NCBI RefSeq assembly: GCF_022829345.1 | Contig: NZ_JAKSXV010000098.1 | Coordinates: forward strand, 277,514 to 341,513 | Reading direction: 5' to 3' | From: Methylobacterium sp. J-090 | Lineage (GTDB): Bacteria > Pseudomonadota > Alphaproteobacteria > Rhizobiales > Beijerinckiaceae | DNA: 64,000 bases | Part shown: piece by piece, positions 41,809 through 50,444 of the stretch | Layout: every line of letters starts with the position of its first letter | Position numbering within the stretch: position 1 is the first letter of the stretch | The notes under the pieces: generated by a model | What the model was told of the DNA's origin: nothing | Seen by the model: only the letters and a program-made list of their open reading frames with translations | The model's database searches: none | Program-made: the position numbers and the translations under genes

Positions 41809-43398
41809 ATGCCCTGGTCGTCCCGTTCGAGCCTGACCCGGCGTCCGTTCCTGGCCGGTGCCGCCGCCAGCCTCGTGGGAGCCGGCGCGGGCGTGTTCCG
41901 CCCCGGCCTCAGCCGGGCCTCCGATCGCCCCGTCCTGACCCATGGCCTGCAATCCGGCGACGTCGACGCGACCTCCGCCGTCGTCTGGGCGCGGGCCGAC
42001 CGACCCTGCCGCGCGATGATCGAATGGGCGACCACGGACCGCTTCACCGCAATCCGCGGCGGCGTCTTCGCCGATGCCCTTCCGGTGAGCGACGGGACCG
42101 TGAGGGTCGCCCTGACGGACCTGCCGCCGGGCCAGGACGTGTTCTACCGGGTGCGCCTCCAGGACCTCGCCGCGCCGACGATCCTGGGGGAGCCGCAGGT
42201 CGGACGCTTCCGCACCGCGCCGTCCGACCGTCGCTCGGTCTCGTTCTGCTGGTCCGGCGACACGGCCGGGCAGGGCTGGGGCATCGACGAGGCCCGCGGC
42301 GGGATGACGATCTACGCGGCCATGCTGCGCAACCGGCCGGACTTCTTCCTGCATTCCGGCGACACGATCTACGCCGATGGCCCGATCACGCCCGAGGTGC
42401 GGCTGCCCGACGGGACCATGTGGCGCAACCGCGTCACCGAGGCCGTGTCGAAGCCGGCCGAGACCCTCGACGACTTCCGGGGCCGCTATCGCTACAACCT
42501 CACCGACGCCAACGTGCTCGCCATGAACGGCGAGGTCCCGATCTTCGCGCAATGGGACGACCACGAGGTCACCAACAACTGGTGGCCGGGCGAGCCGCTG
42601 ACCCGTGCGGAGCATCTGCGCAAGAAGTACCGCGACCGGAACGTGCTGGCCCTGCAGGTGCGCGCATCGCGCGCCTTCCACGATTACATGCCGATGCGCT
42701 TCGAACCGTCGGAGCCCGGTCGCGTCTACCGCCGGATCGCGCACGGCCCGCTCGTCGACGTGTTCATGCTCGACATGCGCTCCTATCGCGGGCCGAACGG
42801 CGAGAACCGGGAGACGGATTATGGGCCGGACGCCCATTTCCTCGGGCCGACGCAGGTGGCCTGGCTCAAGCGCGAACTCGCCGCGTCGCGCGCGACGTGG
42901 AAGGTGATCGCCGCCGACATGCCGCTCGGCCTCGTCGTCCCCTACGATTCGGACCGGGCGTTCGGCTCGGAAGCCATCGCACAGGGAGACGGACCACCGC
43001 TCGGGCGCGAACTCGAGATCGCCGATCTCCTGCGCTTCCTGCGGGATGCCAAGGTCCGCAACACGGTCTGGCTGACGGCCGACGTACACTACGCGGCCGC
43101 GCATCATTACGATCCGAACCGGGCGCGCTTCCAGGAGTTCGAGCCGTTCTGGGAGTTCGTCGCCGGGCCGCTGCATGCCGGGACCTTCGGCCCGAATGCC
43201 CTCGACGACACCTTCGGCCCGGAAGTCCGCTTCGCGAAGGCGCCACCGAAGGGTCAGTCGAACCTCTCGCCGGCGGCCGGCTACCAGTTCTTCGGCCATG
43301 TCGCCGTCGACGGCGGCACCGAGCAGATGACCGTCACCCTCAAGGATGCCACCGACACCGCCCTGTGGTCCGTCACCCTCGACCCCGCGCGAGCCTGA
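41809..43398 (+). CDS. phoD: PhoD-type alkaline phosphatase/phosphodiesterase
   Basis: This 529-residue enzyme has a Tat signal (LTRRPFLAGAAASLVGAG) and is exported folded. An N-terminal PhoD beta-sandwich (GLQSGDVDATSAVVWARADR) precedes the metallophosphoesterase core: WSGDTAG, LHSGDTIYADGP, QWDDHEVTNNWW, DMRSYRGPN, and TADVHYAAAHHYDP, covering Fe/Ca ligands. It releases phosphate from esters or teichoic-like polymers in the periplasm. It is divergent from the PiT transporter. Confidence 0.92.
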   Translation: MPWSSRSSLTRRPFLAGAAASLVGAGAGVFRPGLSRASDRPVLTHGLQSGDVDATSAVVWARADRPCRAMIEWATTDRFTAIRGGVFADALPVSDGTVRVALTDLPPGQDVFYRVRLQDLAAPTILGEPQVGRFRTAPSDRRSVSFCWSGDTAGQGWGIDEARGGMTIYAAMLRNRPDFFLHSGDTIYADGPITPEVRLPDGTMWRNRVTEAVSKPAETLDDFRGRYRYNLTDANVLAMNGEVPIFAQWDDHEVTNNWWPGEPLTRAEHLRKKYRDRNVLALQVRASRAFHDYMPMRFEPSEPGRVYRRIAHGPLVDVFMLDMRSYRGPNGENRETDYGPDAHFLGPTQVAWLKRELAASRATWKVIAADMPLGLVVPYDSDRAFGSEAIAQGDGPPLGRELEIADLLRFLRDAKVRNTVWLTADVHYAAAHHYDPNRARFQEFEPFWEFVAGPLHAGTFGPNALDDTFGPEVRFAKAPPKGQSNLSPAAGYQFFGHVAVDGGTEQMTVTLKDATDTALWSVTLDPARA

Positions 43399-43696
43399 GC
43401 AGGAGTGGTCCCCGGTTCTGCGTCGAAGCCCTGCGACACACCGAGGCGCGAAACCTGACGAAGCGTCGGCTCGCCGGCGCGGCGATCCTTGTGCCCGCGC
43501 ATGGGCCAGCCCTCGGGGATGATCCGGCGCTTCGGCTCGCGGGAGGTGGTCAGCAGAAACCCGGGCCTGCCGTAGGGCGCCCGGAGGTCAGCCGGGTCCG
43601 GCCGCGCTGGAGAACGCCGACGCCGTCCTTCGGCGCCCTTGCGCCGGGCCCCGATGTGCGTCAGAGAGTCGCCCTCTTCACCGCTCAGGGCTCTGC
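43399..43696. other. Gap without recognised features
   Basis: These 298 bases between phoD and the CYTH gene contain no credible gene, hairpin or promoter motif that I can see. Confidence 0.5.
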
Positions 43697-44173
43697 ATGC
43701 CGATCGAGATCGAGCGCAAGTTCCTCGCCCACCCGGCCGTGCTCGAGCATTGCCGGTTCGGTGTCGCCATCGTGCAGGGGTATCTGTTCACGGATTCGGA
43801 GAGCACGGTGCGGGTTCGCCGCATGGGCGAGCGCTACTTCCTCGCCTGGAAGGGCAAGCGCCGGGGCGCGTCCCGCATCGAGCTGGAGCAGGAGGTCGCG
43901 CCTGAGACCGGGGCCGCGATGCTCGCCACGGTCACGACCGGCCTGCGGATCGAGAAGGTCCGTCATCGGATCGAGGCGCACGGGCATGTCTGGGAGGTGG
44001 ACCTGTTCGCCGGCGCGCTGAGCGGCCTGATCCTGGCCGAGGTCGAACTCGGTCGCGAGGACGAGACGGTGGTTCTGCCCGCCTGGATCGGCCGGGAGGT
44101 CACGTCGGACGAGCGCTACCGCAACTCGCGGCTGGCGACGCGGACCGCAAGGTCACTTCCGATCGCCGCCTGA
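43697..44173 (+). CDS. CYTH-domain phosphohydrolase
   Basis: This 158-residue protein begins with IEIERKFL, the ExExK signature of the CYTH fold (class IV adenylate cyclase, thiamine triphosphatase, inorganic triphosphatase). Further charged tunnel residues follow (VRVRRMG, FLAWKGKRRG, EVELG). With no CHAD domain and at this length, an inorganic triphosphatase is the most likely activity. It stands alone. Confidence 0.88.
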   Translation: MPIEIERKFLAHPAVLEHCRFGVAIVQGYLFTDSESTVRVRRMGERYFLAWKGKRRGASRIELEQEVAPETGAAMLATVTTGLRIEKVRHRIEAHGHVWEVDLFAGALSGLILAEVELGREDETVVLPAWIGREVTSDERYRNSRLATRTARSLPIAA

Positions 44174-44238
44174 GTTCCGCCGGGCGTCGTGACGCCATAG
44201 GCGGCGCGCCGACGACCCGGCCGTCGAGGTGGGCGCGC

Positions 44239-44264
44239 GCCGATCATCCATGCCGATCATCCAT
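44239..44264. repeat. Perfect 13-base tandem duplication
   Basis: GCCGATCATCCAT occurs twice head to tail in the 352-base gap 44174-44525 upstream of dps. The rest of that gap shows no gene; a lone GGAAC at 44465 has no CGTT partner at the right distance. Confidence 0.8.
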
Positions 44265-44525
44265 GCATGGCCCACGCGTTCGACCCGCGCGGAGGAACCG
44301 GCGAGCGATGGCGGTCTTGAAGGAAGCGAGCCCGCCTCGCGCGTGTCCCGCACGGCCTCTTCGAGGCCGCCACGCGGGATCGTCGGGCGGGCCTGACGTC
44401 CATTACCCGCAGGGCAGCGTTCGGGACGCCACCGTCTTGGAGGCCCTCGGCACATCGAGGCATTGGAACTGAACAGGCGCTGGGCGGGCGATCCCGACCC
44501 TTTCCGAAACCACGAGGAACCGATC

Positions 44526-45077
44526 ATGGCGAACACGAACTCCACCACGGGACAGCGGCTTCACGAGACCCAGAACGACACGAAGTCCAACGCGAAGAAG
44601 GTCTCCACCGACGCGCTCAACGCCCGTCTCTCCGACGGGATCGACCTGGCTCTGGCGGTCAAGCAGGCACACTGGAACCTGAAGGGCCCGCAATTCATCG
44701 GCATCCACCTGATGCTGGACGGGTTCCGCGACGAACTCGACGACTACAACGACAAGGTGGCCGAGCGGATCACGCAGCTCGGCGGCACGGCGCGCGGCAC
44801 GGCGACCGCGGTGGCCGCGGCCTCGCAGCTGGCGCCCTATCCCCTCGACGCCTACGCCATCGCCGACCACGTCGCGGCGCTGATCGACCGGTACGCCGTC
44901 TATGCGAACGCGGTCCGCCAGAATATCGACGACACCGACGAGGCGGGCGATGCCGGCACGGCGGACCTCTTCACCGAGGTCTCGCGCGGCGTCGACAAGC
45001 AGCTCTGGTTCCTCGAAGCCCACGTCCAGGAGCCGACCGGCGGCTTGCGCGACGGCGACCACACCGGGAAGCGCTGA
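44526..45077 (+). CDS. dps: Dps-family DNA-binding ferritin
   Basis: This 183-residue protein forms a dodecamer that oxidises and stores iron and can coat DNA in starved or stressed cells. The ferroxidase ligands are in KQAHWNLKGPQFIGIH and the DELDDYNDKVAERI helix. The Lys/Asn/Thr-rich N-terminal tail (~30 residues) probably contacts DNA. GAGGAA precedes the ATG. A strong terminator follows. Confidence 0.94.
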   Translation: MANTNSTTGQRLHETQNDTKSNAKKVSTDALNARLSDGIDLALAVKQAHWNLKGPQFIGIHLMLDGFRDELDDYNDKVAERITQLGGTARGTATAVAAASQLAPYPLDAYAIADHVAALIDRYAVYANAVRQNIDDTDEAGDAGTADLFTEVSRGVDKQLWFLEAHVQEPTGGLRDGDHTGKR

Positions 45078-45099
45078 GCGAGGATCGGACATCCGATCA

Positions 45100-45134
45100 G
45101 GAAGGGAGGTGCCGTGCTCCGGCACCTCCCTTCC
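45100..45134 (+). terminator. Long hairpin terminator after dps
   Basis: GGAAGGGAGGTGCC pairs perfectly with GGCACCTCCCTTCC across a seven-base loop (14 pairs), 22 bases after the dps stop. No T run follows. Confidence 0.65.
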
Positions 45135-45211
45135 GAATGAGACCGGCCGCCGCACGGGGATCTGACAGAACCCGCCCGCGGCGGCCGGGTGTCCGAGCGG
45201 AGGAGCGGGCG

Positions 45212-45418
45212 ATGTCGAAGCTGACCGCCAAGGAGCGCGAGGCACTCCCAAACCGGGATTTCGCCTTGCCGGACGAGAAGCGCTTCCCGATCGAAGACGC
45301 GGCGCATGCCCGCAACGCCAAGGCCCGGGCCGCGCAAGCGGAGAAAGCCGGAAACCTGTCGACGTCCGACAAGGCGAAGGTCGATGCCAGGGCCGACAGG
45401 GTTCTGGACAAGAACTGA
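45212..45418 (+). CDS. Small hydrophilic protein (DUF6582-like)
   Basis: This 68-residue charged protein starts MSKLTAKEREALPNRDFALP and continues DEKRFPIEDAAHARNAKA. The LxxxxREALPxxDFALPxxKRFPI pattern recurs in small proteins and protein tails from related bacteria; I associate it with DUF6582 but cannot check. The GGAGGAG ribosome site is strong. It lies between dps and the catalase-family gene, suggesting a stress role. The 370-base gap after it (45419-45788) has no gene and holds the next promoter near its end. Confidence 0.7.
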   Translation: MSKLTAKEREALPNRDFALPDEKRFPIEDAAHARNAKARAAQAEKAGNLSTSDKAKVDARADRVLDKN

Positions 45419-45729
45419 TCCGGTTCGCGGCGCTCCCTTCCCCAGCGAATAATAAATCGCATGCCGGTCCGCCGCGGCCCGTTGCGCATGTCGACTCCCC
45501 GTGCACGGGACCCACGGCTGCCTGAGGTCGTCCCATATGGGGGGCGTCTCGTCTCCCCTTACGGTCAGGCGACCTTCACCAGCCCCTGATCGGCGACGAC
45601 CCGAGACGCACCGGCGACCCCGGACAGTGAGAACGGCAAGGCATTCTCGAGCCCCCCTCCGCGAACGGCCTCATCCCGGTCCGGCATTCCCAAGAACGCG
45701 TTCACGGACAATTGAATAGAGCACAATTC

Positions 45730-45754
45730 GGAACAGGGGGCGGCAAGCGTGGTT
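45730..45754 (+). promoter_or_regulatory. EcfG-like promoter of the catalase-family gene
   Basis: GGAAC (45730-45734) is followed after 16 bases by GGTT (45751-45754), one mismatch from GGAAC-N16/17-CGTT. Transcription would start ~45760, after the upstream-most ATG (45756). This supports the GTG at 45789 as the real start of the gene. Confidence 0.55.
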
Positions 45755-45788
45755 CATGTTGGAATTGAACCAGACTGGAGTCCCTGCC

Positions 45789-46865
45789 GTGCAAGCGCCC
45801 GTCCGCTACAGCCCCGGTGTCGAAGACGTGAAGTCCGACGAGGGCCAGACCATCGCGCAGCTGAACGAGACGTTCGACACGATCCTGGAGACCGTCGCGA
45901 AGGATTCCGGCCATGCGGTGCGCTCCGTGCACGCCAAGTCACACGGTATTCTGGAAGGCATTCTCACGATCGATTCCGACCTTCCGCCGGAATTGGCCCA
46001 GGGTCTGTTCGCCAAGCCCGGCGCGCACAAGGTTTACTTGCGGATGTCGACCAATGCCGGCGACATCCTGCCGGATGCCGTCTCCCTGCCGCGCGGCCTC
46101 GCCCTGAAGGTCCTCGATGTGCCGGGCGAGCGCCTGCCCGACGCCGAGGGGACGACGCAGAACTTCATCATGGTCAACGGCAAGGTCTTCCAGGCGAAGA
46201 CCACCGAGAAATTCCTCGGCAGCCTCAAGCTGCTGGCCGCCACCACCGACCGCGCCGAGGCCCTCAAGGTCGCGGCCTCGACCGTGCTGCGCGGCGTCAA
46301 CAAGGCGCTGACGGCGGTGGGGATCGAGAGCACGACGCTCGGATCGCTCGGCGGCGCGCCGAACGTCGATCCACTGGGGGAGACCTACTACAGCGTCACC
46401 CCGTTCCGGTACGGGGACCACATCGCCAAGTTCTCCGTCGCGCCCGTCGCACCGGCTCTGACGGCCCTGACCGGCAGGGAGATCGACGCCTCCGGCCGTC
46501 CGAACGCGATCCGCGAGACGGTCCAGTCGGAGATGAAGGGCATCGAGGGCGTCTGGGAGTTCCGGGTGCAGCTCTGCCGCGACCTCGAACGCCAGCCGGT
46601 CGAGGACCCGACCGTGGAATGGAACGAGGACGAGGCGCCGTTCCAGCGGGTGGGCCTCATCGTCGCCCGGCCCCAGGACAGCTGGGACGCCGCCCAGGTG
46701 CAGACCGTCGACGAGGAGATGCGTTTCAGCATCTGGACCGGGCTCGCGGCGCACCGGCCGCTGGGCAACATCAACCGCGCCCGCAACGCGCCCTACAAGC
46801 ATTCGGCCGAATTCCGCCAACGGTTCAACGGCTGTCCGATCCACGAGCCCGGTGCCGGGACCTGA
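45789..46865 (+). CDS. Catalase-family (SrpA-like) haem protein
   Basis: This protein of about 358 residues belongs to the minimal catalase-related family. It has the haem-pocket region (AVRSVHAKSHGILEG with the catalytic His, RMSTNAGDILPDAVSLPRGL) and the PFRYGDHIAKFSV segment, and lacks the C-terminal flavodoxin-like domain of large catalases. Such proteins have weak catalase or peroxidase activity. I chose GTG at 45789 because TGGAG lies eight bases upstream and the ATG at 45756 falls inside the promoter's initiation zone. The neighbours are stress genes. Confidence 0.85.
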   Translation: MQAPVRYSPGVEDVKSDEGQTIAQLNETFDTILETVAKDSGHAVRSVHAKSHGILEGILTIDSDLPPELAQGLFAKPGAHKVYLRMSTNAGDILPDAVSLPRGLALKVLDVPGERLPDAEGTTQNFIMVNGKVFQAKTTEKFLGSLKLLAATTDRAEALKVAASTVLRGVNKALTAVGIESTTLGSLGGAPNVDPLGETYYSVTPFRYGDHIAKFSVAPVAPALTALTGREIDASGRPNAIRETVQSEMKGIEGVWEFRVQLCRDLERQPVEDPTVEWNEDEAPFQRVGLIVARPQDSWDAAQVQTVDEEMRFSIWTGLAAHRPLGNINRARNAPYKHSAEFRQRFNGCPIHEPGAGT

Positions 46866-47060
46866 GGGCGGCACGATCCCGGCCGCGATCTAAAGGTCCG
46901 GGGACCGGCGGGCATCCGCAGGCTCGGCGAGGCGCTCCACAGCGGCCCGTCGAAGATCGCGATGCCCATCGACGACGTCATCGCGGAGAGCGACGCGTGG
47001 GCTCGTGCGGCTCCGTCTCGCCGGTCGGCATGGCCACGGTGCCGCAGGCGGCGGGGCGCG

Positions 47061-47085
47061 GCAACGAACCGTCTCGGATCGCGTT
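47061..47085 (+). promoter_or_regulatory. Possible EcfG-like promoter (GCAAC-N16-CGTT)
   Basis: GCAAC (47061-47065) and CGTT (47082-47085) are 16 bases apart, in the 367-base gap before the GH15 gene and 32 bases before a 26-codon frame. One mismatch from the consensus. Confidence 0.4.
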
Positions 47086-47116
47086 GAGGCCCGCATTCCA
47101 ACGGAAACACGCGGTC

Positions 47117-47197
47117 ATGATCCTCCTCACCCTTCTCATCGCCGCCAACCTCACCCTCGCGGGGACCTTCTCGCTCGCCGCGGTGGCGATGGACTGA
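47117..47197 (+). CDS. Possible 26-residue membrane peptide
   Basis: A 26-codon frame encodes one hydrophobic helix (MILLTLLIAANLTLAGTFSL then AAVAMD). It lies between a possible promoter and the GH15 start. No strong ribosome site; it may be a leader peptide or chance. Confidence 0.3.
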   Translation: MILLTLLIAANLTLAGTFSLAAVAMD

Positions 47198-47232
47198 CGA
47201 AGCCGACCTTTCTTCGCCCGGAGCCATCGCGC

Positions 47233-49038
47233 GTGCTGAAGCCTTTTCCCCGCACCGGCGGGGCCGTCGAACGCCGGGACGGATACCTCCCCCTGGAAGC
47301 CTATGCCGCCCTCGGTGAAGGGCGCTCGGTGGCGCTCTCGGGGGCCGACGGGTCCATCGACTGGTGGTGTTGCCCGAACCTCGATTCCCCGCCGCTGTTC
47401 GACCGCCTGCTGTCTCCGCACGGGGGCGGCTACTTCGCCGTGACCCCGGATGTGCCCTTCACGGTCGAGATCGGATATCGCGACGGCAGCAACGTGCACG
47501 AGACCGTCTTCACCACCGCGGCGGGCAAGGCGCGGCTGACCGAGAGCCTCAACAGCGGTCCCGCCGGTCGCCTGCCTTGGGCGGAGCTCGCCCGTCGCAT
47601 CGAAGGGCTGGAGGGCCGTATCCGCTTCCGGATCGAACTGGTGTTCGGAACGCGGGGGGACACGGCCGGCCCCTTCCTGTCCGCGAACGCGAGCGGCCAC
47701 GCCTTCCACGTCGCCGGCCTGATGGGACTCTTCCGTCACAGCGACGGCGTCCGCGTCGACGCCGAGGACGACCACGCGATCACGGCGCATGTCGAGGTGA
47801 CCGCCGGTCGGAGCGAACTCGTCGCCATCGTCGCCGGCGAGCACGAGCCCTTGGTCGTCGCGCCGGTGGCGGATATCGACCGACGCATCGAGGTCTCCTG
47901 CGATGCCTGGCGCAATTGGACCGAACGCCTCGGCTACAGGGGCCGATACCGTGGGCCGGTCGAGCGCAGCGCCCTGGCGTTGAAGCTCCTGCTCTACTCG
48001 CCCACCGGGGCCATCGCGGCGGCGGCGACCACGTCGCTGCCCGAAGGCATCGGCGGCGAGAAGAACTATGACTACCGCTACGCCTGGGTTCGCGACGCCG
48101 GTTACGTCATCAAGGCTTTCCTCCGCCTCGGGGCCCACGCCGAGGCCAGCGCGGCGTTGACCTGGCTCCTGCGCCGCCTCGAGGAGCGGGGCGCCCACGT
48201 CCTCTACACCCTGGACGGCGAGATCGTGTCCGGGGAAGAGGAACTCGACCTTCCCGGCTATCGCAACTCCCGCCCGGTCAGGACCGGTAACGCCGCCTCC
48301 GGACAGCATCAGCACGGGATCTACGGCGACATCTTCGAGACGGCGGCGCGCTTCGTCACCGGCGGCGGCATGCTCGATCTGCGCAGCGGCGCGCTGCTGG
48401 CGCGCCTCGCCGACGAATGCGCCGAGAAGTGGAAGCTGAAGGATGCCGGGATCTGGGAGCTGCCCGAGCCGCAACATTACACGGGATCGAAGATCAGCTG
48501 CTGGCAGGCGCTCAGCCGGGCCGTCGAGATGGCCGAGAACGGGCATCTGCCCGGCGCCTGCAAGGACCGTTGGGCCCGCGCCCGGGACCGCATCGCGGAC
48601 TGGATCCAGGCGCAGTGCTGGTCGGAGGCGAAGCAGGCCTATGTCATGCATCCGGGATCCGACAAGCTCGACGCCTCGCTGGCGCTCGCGGTTCGCTTCC
48701 GGTTCGGCGATCCCGACCGCCTCGCCGCGACCTGCGCGGCCATCGACAGGGAGCTCGGCCGCGGCCCCTACCATTACCGCTACACCGGGGTCGACGCCGA
48801 GGAGGGGTGCTTCCTGGCCTGTACCTTCTGGCTGGTCGAGGCGATGGCCCTGCTCGACCGGAAGGACGAGGCGGCACGAAAGTTCGAGGCGCTGATCGCG
48901 GTGCTCGACCGCAACTCCGGCACCTATTCCGAGATGGCCGACCCGATCTCGGGCGCCTTCCTCGGCAACCTGCCCCAGGGACTGACCCATCTCGCGCTGA
49001 TCCAGGCGGCCGCCACGTTGTCGGGCCAGGAACTGTGA
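47233..49038 (+). CDS. Glycoside hydrolase family 15 (glucoamylase/trehalase type)
   Basis: This protein of about 601 residues has the GH15 layout: an N-terminal beta-sandwich (ALSGADGSIDWWCCPNLDSP) and a catalytic alpha-barrel with YDYRYAWVRDAGYVIKAFLR, SGQHQHGIYGDIFETA, and EEGCFLACTFWLVEAMALLD holding the acid/base glutamate. No signal peptide, so it acts in the cytoplasm on glycogen-derived maltooligosaccharides or trehalose. The start is a GTG at 47233 with CGGAG upstream; the frame stays open further but without a better start. A 16-pair terminator follows. Confidence 0.9.
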   Translation: MLKPFPRTGGAVERRDGYLPLEAYAALGEGRSVALSGADGSIDWWCCPNLDSPPLFDRLLSPHGGGYFAVTPDVPFTVEIGYRDGSNVHETVFTTAAGKARLTESLNSGPAGRLPWAELARRIEGLEGRIRFRIELVFGTRGDTAGPFLSANASGHAFHVAGLMGLFRHSDGVRVDAEDDHAITAHVEVTAGRSELVAIVAGEHEPLVVAPVADIDRRIEVSCDAWRNWTERLGYRGRYRGPVERSALALKLLLYSPTGAIAAAATTSLPEGIGGEKNYDYRYAWVRDAGYVIKAFLRLGAHAEASAALTWLLRRLEERGAHVLYTLDGEIVSGEEELDLPGYRNSRPVRTGNAASGQHQHGIYGDIFETAARFVTGGGMLDLRSGALLARLADECAEKWKLKDAGIWELPEPQHYTGSKISCWQALSRAVEMAENGHLPGACKDRWARARDRIADWIQAQCWSEAKQAYVMHPGSDKLDASLALAVRFRFGDPDRLAATCAAIDRELGRGPYHYRYTGVDAEEGCFLACTFWLVEAMALLDRKDEAARKFEALIAVLDRNSGTYSEMADPISGAFLGNLPQGLTHLALIQAAATLSGQEL

Positions 49039-49089
49039 GACCGGTCCGAGCGGTCTCCGACCCGGGCGGCGGATCGGGCTTCGCGGACG

Positions 49090-49129
49090 CGCTGCGGAAG
49101 GCGGGTCGGGGCGCCCGCCTTCCGCAGCG
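49090..49129. terminator. Bidirectional 16-pair terminator
   Basis: CGCTGCGGAAGGCGGG (49090-49105) pairs perfectly with 49114-49129 around an eight-base loop. It lies between the convergent GH15 and SDR genes. Confidence 0.8.
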
Positions 49130-49135
49130 GATCGC

Positions 49136-50041
49136 CTAGGCGGTTCCGTTGCCGCCGGTGGCGCCGTAGACTTCGCCCGTGACGAAGCTCGCCTCCTGGG
49201 AGGCCAGGAAGACGTAGACCGGCGCGAGCTCGACCGGCTGTCCTGGCCGGCCCAGCGGCACCTCGGAACCGAACGTCTCGACCGCCTCCTGCGGCTGGCC
49301 GCCCGACGGCTGCAGCGCGGTCCAGAACGGCCCGGGCGCCACCGCATTCACGCGGATGCCCTTCGCGATCGCCTGCTTCGCCAGCGCCTTCGAGAACGCG
49401 ATGATGCCGGCCTTGGTGGTCGCGTAATCGACCAGGATCTTGGGCGGGTTGTAGGCGACGACGGACGCCGTGTTGATGATGGACGCACCGGCCGGAAGCA
49501 GGGGCATCGCCGCCTTGGTGATCCAGAACATCGCGTAGAGGTTGGTCTTCAGCGTCAGGTCGAACTGCTCGTCCGTGATGTCGCCGATGTCCGTCTGATT
49601 CGTCTGCTTGCCGGCGTTGTTTACGAGGATGTCGAGACCGCCGAGTTCGACCACGGCCTTGTGGACGAGCGTCTCGCAGAACGCCTTGTCGGTGATGTCG
49701 CCCGGCAGCAGGACCGCCTTGCGGCCTTCCGCCTCGATGAGCCTTGCGACCTCATGCGCGTCGGGCATCTCGGCCTCGACGAAGCTCAGGGCGACGTCGG
49801 CCCCCTCGCGGGCGAACGCGATGGCGGCGGCGCGGCCGATGCCGCTGTCGGCACCGGTCACCAGGGCCTTCCGGCCCGCCAGGCGACCATATCCCCTGTA
49901 GCTGGTCTCGCCGTGATCGGGCTTCGGGTCCATCGCCCCGGCAAGGCCGGGCGCCGCCTGCGGCTGACGCCTGAACGGGGGCTGCGGGTACTGGGTGCGG
50001 GGGTCCTGCATCGTCAGGCGATGGTCGGCCGCGTCCGTCAT
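49136..50041 (-). CDS. SDR-family oxidoreductase (YghA/glucose-dehydrogenase-like)
   Basis: This 301-residue NAD(P)-dependent short-chain dehydrogenase carries an extra ~45-residue N-terminal extension rich in Gln/Pro. It has the cofactor loop TGADSGIG, NNAGKQ, and the Ser-Tyr-Lys catalytic set in NTASVVAYNPP and YATTK. It resembles the general-stress dehydrogenases YghA and GsiB-region enzymes; substrate unknown (aldehyde or sugar). AGGAC precedes the ATG at 50041; an in-frame ATG at 50065 is less well placed. A CGAAC-N17-CGTT element upstream suggests EcfG control. The 403-base divergent gap to pal holds nothing else recognisable. Confidence 0.9.
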   Translation of the reverse strand: MTDAADHRLTMQDPRTQYPQPPFRRQPQAAPGLAGAMDPKPDHGETSYRGYGRLAGRKALVTGADSGIGRAAAIAFAREGADVALSFVEAEMPDAHEVARLIEAEGRKAVLLPGDITDKAFCETLVHKAVVELGGLDILVNNAGKQTNQTDIGDITDEQFDLTLKTNLYAMFWITKAAMPLLPAGASIINTASVVAYNPPKILVDYATTKAGIIAFSKALAKQAIAKGIRVNAVAPGPFWTALQPSGGQPQEAVETFGSEVPLGRPGQPVELAPVYVFLASQEASFVTGEVYGATGGNGTA

Positions 50042-50124
50042 GTGTCTTGTCCTCGGGTTCGGCATCAGGTCCGGGCGGCGGCGGCGCCTCCATCGAGGAT
50101 GCGGCGATGCCCGGTGCCTATCGC

Positions 50125-50150
50125 AACGTCTCTCCCACCCGGGGGGTTCG
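50125..50150 (-). promoter_or_regulatory. EcfG-like promoter of the SDR gene
   Basis: The minus strand shows CGAAC (50146-50150) and CGTT (50125-50128) 17 bases apart, one mismatch from consensus, 84 bases before the start codon. Confidence 0.5.
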
Positions 50151-50444
50151 AACGGTCGTCCGCTCAAGGCCGACCGTTGCGGCGAAGCGACAGGGATCCC
50201 CGAAAGGCCGTGCGGGGCCACGCCGTCCCGGCGCCGCCGTATTGTCCGACGAGGATCGCCGCATCGGCAAAGGGGTGCGGGCGCGCACCTCGCCGGCCGC
50301 GAATCGATGATGGAAACGCGCCGTCAAGGTTGACGGAACCTTCGCTTAACCCGACCGGCTTAGACAGACGAACCTGAAGACGCCGCGCGAGCCACCCGCA
50401 TCGGACCGCGCCGGCCGCAGGTACCGTCCGAGGAGAACAGGACC

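Noticed and set aside
44465..44490. GGAAC before dps as an EcfG promoter
   Set aside because: No CGTT-like -10 element occurs 16 or 17 bases downstream.
46889..47010. Protein-like reading frame after the catalase-family gene (RRLGEALHSGPSKIAMPIDD)
   Set aside because: It looks like a possible gene remnant, but it has no start, no recognised family and no second supporting segment.
46978..49347. 789-codon open frame on the minus strand
   Set aside because: It is the complement of the GH15 gene, which has full family motifs; the antisense product shows none.
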